Positions 60,146 to 64,000 of a DNA stretch of 64,000 bases are shown here, one piece after another. The stretch spans positions 35,594-99,593 of the forward strand of contig QZIR01000036.1 of the NCBI GenBank assembly GCA_003604975.1, given 5' to 3'. The notes beneath the pieces were generated by a model. The model was not told the DNA's origin. It worked only from the letters and a program-made list of their open reading frames with translations, and did no database searches. The DNA comes from Desulforudis sp. (lineage in GTDB: Bacteria; Bacillota; Desulfotomaculia; Desulfotomaculales; Desulforudaceae). Made by a program: the position numbers and the translations under genes. Position 1 is the first letter of the stretch; each line of letters starts with the position of its first letter.

Positions 60146-61906
60146 CTAGAGTCCCAGTTCCTGCATTTTCTCCTGGGTGGGTTTTCCGTCTTCCTGCCAG
60201 CCTCTCAGAATGTAATACTCCTTCAGCATCTTGTCGTATTCCGCGCGTGGCAACAGCCGGCCAGCTGTCGGGCCGGTCTTCAGCGCATCCTTGAAAACAC
60301 GCTCCGGCAGGGTGTCGTCCTTGGCCGTAAACCCTTCACGTACGTTGAAGAGACGGGCAATGTTGACCGTTCTTTCACCGATCTTCTCCAGATCGGTGGT
60401 TGAAAAGGTCTTTCCGGTGACCAGGGTGAGGATCTCCGCCAGGGTGTCCAGGCTTAGGGCCCAAAAGTCGCAGAGAATGGTGGAGAACTTGACGGCGTTA
60501 TAGTGCTGTAACTCCACCACCAGCTGTGCCTTTCCCTCGCTGGTAAAGGGATCCAGGTCGCCATAGGCCTCGTTCGCTACCGGCCAGGCCCGCATGTGGC
60601 AGGCTCCCCGGTCGGAGGTGGCGTAAGCCAGCCCCATACTCCATGACCCTCTCGGTTCATATCCGGGGAATTCGAGTCCCTTGACCTGCATGGCCATATC
60701 CTCGCCGCCGTAGCGACGGGCCAGACCTTTTGCGCCCAAGGCCAGGTCCGCTCCGATCCCTTCCCTGACTGCAATTTTCCCCGGTACCTCCAGGTAACTC
60801 TGGATATCCCCGAACCTTAAGCCGAAGTCGTGGATGCCCTTTTCGGCCATCTCCATGGCCAGAGCAGTCACGTTTCCCACGGAGATGGTGTCCAGGCCCA
60901 GATCATCACAGGCCTTGTTAAAGGCAATAATCGCTTCCAGGTCGGCAATACCGCAGTTCGAACCACAGAGGGCCAGGGTTTCATACTCCGGCCCCTCCAC
61001 GACACTGGCGCCCCGGCGGGTAAAGTTCCCGCAACCCAGTGCGCAGCTGACACAGGCTCTTTTTCCAACACGGGCTTCCCTGATCGCATCCGCATTTATG
61101 GACTCAAAACCCGGGAAGTTGCCGTCCTGAAAGTTGTGTGTCGGCAGGATGCCGGTGGTCTGCGAAAGCTCCACGATCATCGGCGTCCCGTCCGTATAGG
61201 CCCAGAGGTTGTCTTCCGTCAGGGTATCCTGGTGCATAATCTCCTGGAGACGTTCCAGCAGTCTCTCCGCGTTGGTTACCCTAAGACCCTTGGCTCCTTT
61301 TATAACGACCGCCTTTAGGTTTTTAGACCCCATCACGGCCCCGATGCCGCCCCTTCCAGCCTGGCGATAATACTCCGAGCTGATGCAGGCCATGGGAACC
61401 AGGTTCTCTCCGGCCGGTCCGATAACCAAGGCCTTGGCTTCCGGTCCGTGCTTCTCGCGCAAAACGTCTTCCGCCCGGTGCGCGCCCAGGCCCCACAACT
61501 CACCTGCGTCCAACAGTCGGGCCTCATCGTCTTCAATGTACAGGTAGGCAGGTTTAGCCGCCTTCCCTTCCAAAATAACCGCGTCGTAACCGGCAAATTT
61601 CAGTTCCCCGGCAAAGTGTCCACCGATGGAACAGTCCAGAATGGTGCCGGTTGCGGGGGACCGGGAAATGATGGCCAGCTTACCGGAACAGGGAACAACG
61701 GTCCCAGTAAACGGACCGGTCATCAGGATCAGTTTATTTCTTTCCGAGAGAGGATCAGTCCCGGCGGGCACTTCCTCGTACAGATACTTGATACCGAGAC
61801 CCTTTCCCCCCAGGTATTGGGCGGCCCAATCCATGTTGAGGGGTTCCGCCTGTGCGTTGTTTTCTCCCAGGTTGACGCGTAAAACCCGGCCCTGGTAACT
61901 ATGCAT
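60146..61906 (-). CDS. aor: Tungsten-containing aldehyde:ferredoxin oxidoreductase
   Basis: A 586-residue AOR-family protein: N-terminal SYQGRVLRVNLGENN, YLGGKGLGIKYLYEEVP, TGPFTGTVVPCSGK, pterin-site AGRGGIGAVMGSKNLKAVV, and the 4Fe-4S ligands CVSCALGC plus a later Cys in STILCDF. It oxidises aldehydes to acids and passes electrons to ferredoxin. The ATG at 61906 follows AGGAGGTG and overlaps the stop of the ferredoxin gene (TAATG). In this operon a natural substrate is 4-aminobutanal made from putrescine (inference). Confidence 0.95.
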   Translation of the reverse strand: MHSYQGRVLRVNLGENNAQAEPLNMDWAAQYLGGKGLGIKYLYEEVPAGTDPLSERNKLILMTGPFTGTVVPCSGKLAIISRSPATGTILDCSIGGHFAGELKFAGYDAVILEGKAAKPAYLYIEDDEARLLDAGELWGLGAHRAEDVLREKHGPEAKALVIGPAGENLVPMACISSEYYRQAGRGGIGAVMGSKNLKAVVIKGAKGLRVTNAERLLERLQEIMHQDTLTEDNLWAYTDGTPMIVELSQTTGILPTHNFQDGNFPGFESINADAIREARVGKRACVSCALGCGNFTRRGASVVEGPEYETLALCGSNCGIADLEAIIAFNKACDDLGLDTISVGNVTALAMEMAEKGIHDFGLRFGDIQSYLEVPGKIAVREGIGADLALGAKGLARRYGGEDMAMQVKGLEFPGYEPRGSWSMGLAYATSDRGACHMRAWPVANEAYGDLDPFTSEGKAQLVVELQHYNAVKFSTILCDFWALSLDTLAEILTLVTGKTFSTTDLEKIGERTVNIARLFNVREGFTAKDDTLPERVFKDALKTGPTAGRLLPRAEYDKMLKEYYILRGWQEDGKPTQEKMQELGL

Positions 61907-62301
61907 TACGACACCTCCTCTAGGACCAGAGCTTCGTGCGGACACCACTTAATACACCAAGGAGAGCCGCCGCAGAGGTTGCACAATGCAACCCCGTTCT
62001 CCCGTGGGGTAATAACCTGTTCCGGACAGACCGCGATACACATCCCACAGACATCGCAGTTTTCCGGAATGAAGCTAAGCTGACCCTCGGCGAAAGTGAT
62101 CGCGTTGGTCGGGCAGGTCTCCACACAAGTACCGCAGAGGGTGCAAACCCTTCCCTGCACTTTCAGTTCCGGGCCTTCGTAATAAGAGGAGACAAAGAGG
62201 CGCGCCAGCAGCGGGTTAAAGACCCCTTCACCGGCCGCGGAACAAGCCAGTTGACACAGCTTGCATCCGATACACTTGTCACCGGCAAACTTAAGACCCA
62301 T
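61906..62301 (-). CDS. Polyferredoxin subunit of the AOR operon
   Basis: A 131-residue protein with sixteen Cys in four 4Fe-4S motifs: CIGCKLCQLAC, CTLCGTCVETCP, CDVCGMCIAVCP and CNLCGGSPWCIKWCP. It is of the AorB/HycB/CooF type and should carry electrons from the AOR active site to a ferredoxin or other acceptor. The ATG at 62301 has AAAGGAGGGGG upstream. Translationally coupled to aor. Confidence 0.93.
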   Translation of the reverse strand: MGLKFAGDKCIGCKLCQLACSAAGEGVFNPLLARLFVSSYYEGPELKVQGRVCTLCGTCVETCPTNAITFAEGQLSFIPENCDVCGMCIAVCPEQVITPRENGVALCNLCGGSPWCIKWCPHEALVLEEVS

Positions 62302-62326
62302 TTTCCCCCTCCTTTGTTTAAACTGA

Positions 62327-63670
62327 CTAACCGGCAAACTTCTTACTCACCGTATCAATGCTCTGACGCAGGATCTCCAGTACCCGGTCCAGTTCCTCGT
62401 AGGAGATGGTCAACGGGGGCTCAATCCGGATGGTCTTGGCATGGATCAGGGTGCCGGCAACCAGGACCCCGCGGTCAAACAACTCCGTCGCCACGGTATA
62501 ACCCATCTCATCGCTGTTGAACTCCATACCGATTAACAGTCCCTTGCCACGGGCTTCCTTACAAACGTCCGGGTAGTCCCGCATCAACTCCTGCAGCTTA
62601 GGCAGGAAGTAGCTGCCCTTTTCGGCGGCCTGCTGGGGCAGGTTTTCTTTAAAAGTAACGTGAATCGCTGCAATGGCCGCAGCACAGGCAATCGGGTTGC
62701 CGCCGAAGGTTGTGGTGTGTAGGAAGGGGTTGGGCATCATTTCCCGCCAGATCTTCTCGGTCGACACAAAGGCCCCAATCGGCATCACTCCGCCGCCGAA
62801 CGCCTTGGCCAGGCAAAGAATGTCCGGAACCACGTTGTAATGGTTGAGGGCAAACAGCTTGCCGGTACGTCCCATTCCCGTCTGGACTTCGTCCGCAATC
62901 AGCAGGACGCCGTAGTGGTCGCAGATTTCTCGGACACGCGGGAAGTAATCATCATCCGGCACGATTACGCCGCCTTCACCCTGGATCGGCTCGATGAGGA
63001 CCGCTGCCACGTCCTCGCCCACCCAGAAGCAGCTCGCAATGGTCTTCTCCAGGATGTCCACGTCGTTGAAAGGCACGTGACGGACACCGGGGACGAGAGG
63101 CAGGTAGGGCTTGCGAAAGACCGCCTTGGAGGTGGCGCTCAGGGAACCAAGGGATTTCCCGTGGAAGGCGCCGGTCGTGGCGATCACCGTGGACCGCCCG
63201 GTGTGCAGGCGGGCGAGTTTCAACGCGCCTTCAACCGCCTCAGTACCGCTGTTACAGAAAAAGGCATACTGCAGATCTCCGGGGGTGATTTGGGCTACAA
63301 GTTTGGCAAGCATCGCACGAAGCGGGTCCAGGAGTTCCTGGCTGTGCAGGGCCTGCCGCTTCATCTGATTCAAAACCGCCTTTACCACTTTGGGATGACG
63401 GTGGCCGACGTTATATATCCCATAACCGCCAAGACAGTCAATATACTCTCTCCCAAAGATATCCGTGAACGTGGAACCTGAATCCGCCCATTCCACGGCG
63501 GCGTAATTGGTGGACATTGACTTCCGGTATTCGAGAAAACCGGGGTTGACATTATCCCGGAAACCCTCAACGGTCTCCTGGACAACCCAGTTCCTTTCCT
63601 CTTCGGTGAGGTCGTCCTTTGCGATAAACTCCAGATACTTTTGTGTTTGTTCCAAGATCTTGCCGAACAT
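62327..63670 (-). CDS. patA: Class III aminotransferase, putrescine aminotransferase-like
   Basis: A 447-residue class III aminotransferase: YGIYNVGHRHPKVVKAV, FCNSGTEAVEGALKLAR, FHGKSLGSLSATSK, LIADEVQTGMGRTGKLFAL and the PLP Lys in LAKAFGGGVMPIGAF. The N-terminal extension and overall pattern are those of putrescine aminotransferase (PatA/YgjG). It turns putrescine and 2-oxoglutarate into 4-aminobutanal and glutamate; ornithine or acetylornithine are other possible substrates. ATG behind AGGAGG. First gene of the operon. Confidence 0.9.
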   Translation of the reverse strand: MFGKILEQTQKYLEFIAKDDLTEEERNWVVQETVEGFRDNVNPGFLEYRKSMSTNYAAVEWADSGSTFTDIFGREYIDCLGGYGIYNVGHRHPKVVKAVLNQMKRQALHSQELLDPLRAMLAKLVAQITPGDLQYAFFCNSGTEAVEGALKLARLHTGRSTVIATTGAFHGKSLGSLSATSKAVFRKPYLPLVPGVRHVPFNDVDILEKTIASCFWVGEDVAAVLIEPIQGEGGVIVPDDDYFPRVREICDHYGVLLIADEVQTGMGRTGKLFALNHYNVVPDILCLAKAFGGGVMPIGAFVSTEKIWREMMPNPFLHTTTFGGNPIACAAAIAAIHVTFKENLPQQAAEKGSYFLPKLQELMRDYPDVCKEARGKGLLIGMEFNSDEMGYTVATELFDRGVLVAGTLIHAKTIRIEPPLTISYEELDRVLEILRQSIDTVSKKFAG

Positions 63671-63906
63671 CAATTAACCTCCTGTCTTGATAGCAACAAG
63701 GAGAAAGGGTAGTTTCCCAGTTTTGGTCTTGTAAGTTGGGATTCTATGTTGCTGAGCTAGGTATCGAGGTTACAAAAGCAGAAAAGGAGAATATTTCGGT
63801 ATCGGAGACCTTGACCCTCAATTCCCCTGCTGAGGACGATATATAACAGTAGAGCTGCTGTACCTATCATAGGAGCTGTTTGGGCACGCACAATGTCACT
63901 CTGCGT

Positions 63907-63998
63907 ATTCCGGACCAAATTGACCACCCATTCCGATTCAAACCGACCATTCATTCCGGAGCAAATCGACCACCTGTTCCGGTGGAAATCGACCACTC
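63907..63998. mobile_element. End of an IS21-type element: four 23-bp tandem repeats (partial)
   Basis: Four degenerate copies start at 63907, 63930, 63953 and 63976 with an exact 23-base period. Their shared core reads ATTCCGGnnnAAATCGACCAC. Such short tandem repeats are the terminal transposase-binding sites of IS21-family elements. No transposase gene lies to the left, so the element either continues to the right of the window or only its end remains. Confidence 0.65.
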
Positions 63999-64000
63999 AT

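Noticed and set aside
63757..63996. Minus-strand open frame of 79 codons at the right edge
   Set aside because: Its N-terminal half is only a translation of the 23-bp terminal repeats, and the rest has no ribosome site or similarity.

Overview
The window looks like a chromosomal segment from an anaerobic, spore-former-type Firmicute of the Clostridia (a Desulfotomaculum/Pelotomaculum/Desulforudis-like member of the Peptococcaceae sensu lato). The evidence is the gene content: FeoB with a FeoB-associated Cys-rich protein, a B12-dependent ribonucleotide reductase, a DapL-type aminotransferase, a tungsten aldehyde:ferredoxin oxidoreductase, DUF2325 and DUF2512 proteins and a Rrf2 regulator. Strong Shine-Dalgarno sites often sit in front of TTG or GTG starts. 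Almost all genes are on the minus strand. The genus is an inference.

Layout from left to right (minus strand unless stated). 1-299: 5' end of a ribonucleotide reductase. 489-7235: two back-to-back ferrous iron uptake (feo) operons plus a DtxR/MntR-type regulator, both promoters carrying nearly the same 16-bp palindrome. 7542-11523: an orphan hydrogenase maturation protease, a YibE/F membrane protein, a large DUF2325 protein and an aminotransferase. 11635-19753: a complete gas vesicle operon (gvpO, gvpN, Hsp20-type gvpH, a CDC48-like double AAA+ ATPase, three gvpF/L, gvpG, gvpS-like, gvpK, gvpA, a tandem-repeat protein and a gvpJ-like gene). 19905-24800: MFS exporter, small membrane and hypothetical proteins, an alpha/beta hydrolase with an Asp at the nucleophile position, a Rrf2 regulator and a decayed TRAP permease. 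24903-30057: two chemoreceptors, CheW and a Na/Pi cotransporter. 30190-41498: a type IV pilus operon (pilD, pilA, pilB, pilC, four minor pilin-like genes, pilM, pilN, pilO, an FtsA-like gene) preceded by a class I c-di-GMP riboswitch with its own promoter and terminator. 41854-43554: two CheY-like proteins and an MshEN/CheX-like protein. 43676-45937: class II ribonucleotide reductase. 45990-58266: a radical SAM pseudogene, a DNA methyltransferase (+), a BON protein (+), a GyrI-like protein, an Lrp regulator with a divergent LysE exporter (+), an L,D-transpeptidase, two c-di-GMP turnover proteins, and a UspA / gamma-carbonic anhydrase / CBS / DASS transporter group. 58918-63670: an operon that reads as an agmatine-putrescine catabolic route ending in a ferredoxin-linked aldehyde oxidoreductase. 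63907-63998: tandem 23-bp repeats typical of the end of an IS21-family element, cut by the window edge.

Two themes tie the genes together. The first is positioning in the water or rock column: gas vesicles, chemoreceptors and type IV pili, with the pilus operon apparently controlled by c-di-GMP and c-di-GMP enzymes encoded about 10 kb away. The second is iron: two Feo systems that probably answer to one DtxR-type repressor. The most unusual parts are the CDC48-like ATPase with no ordinary start codon, the 54-nt repeat gene inside the gas vesicle operon, and the riboswitch-controlled pilus operon.
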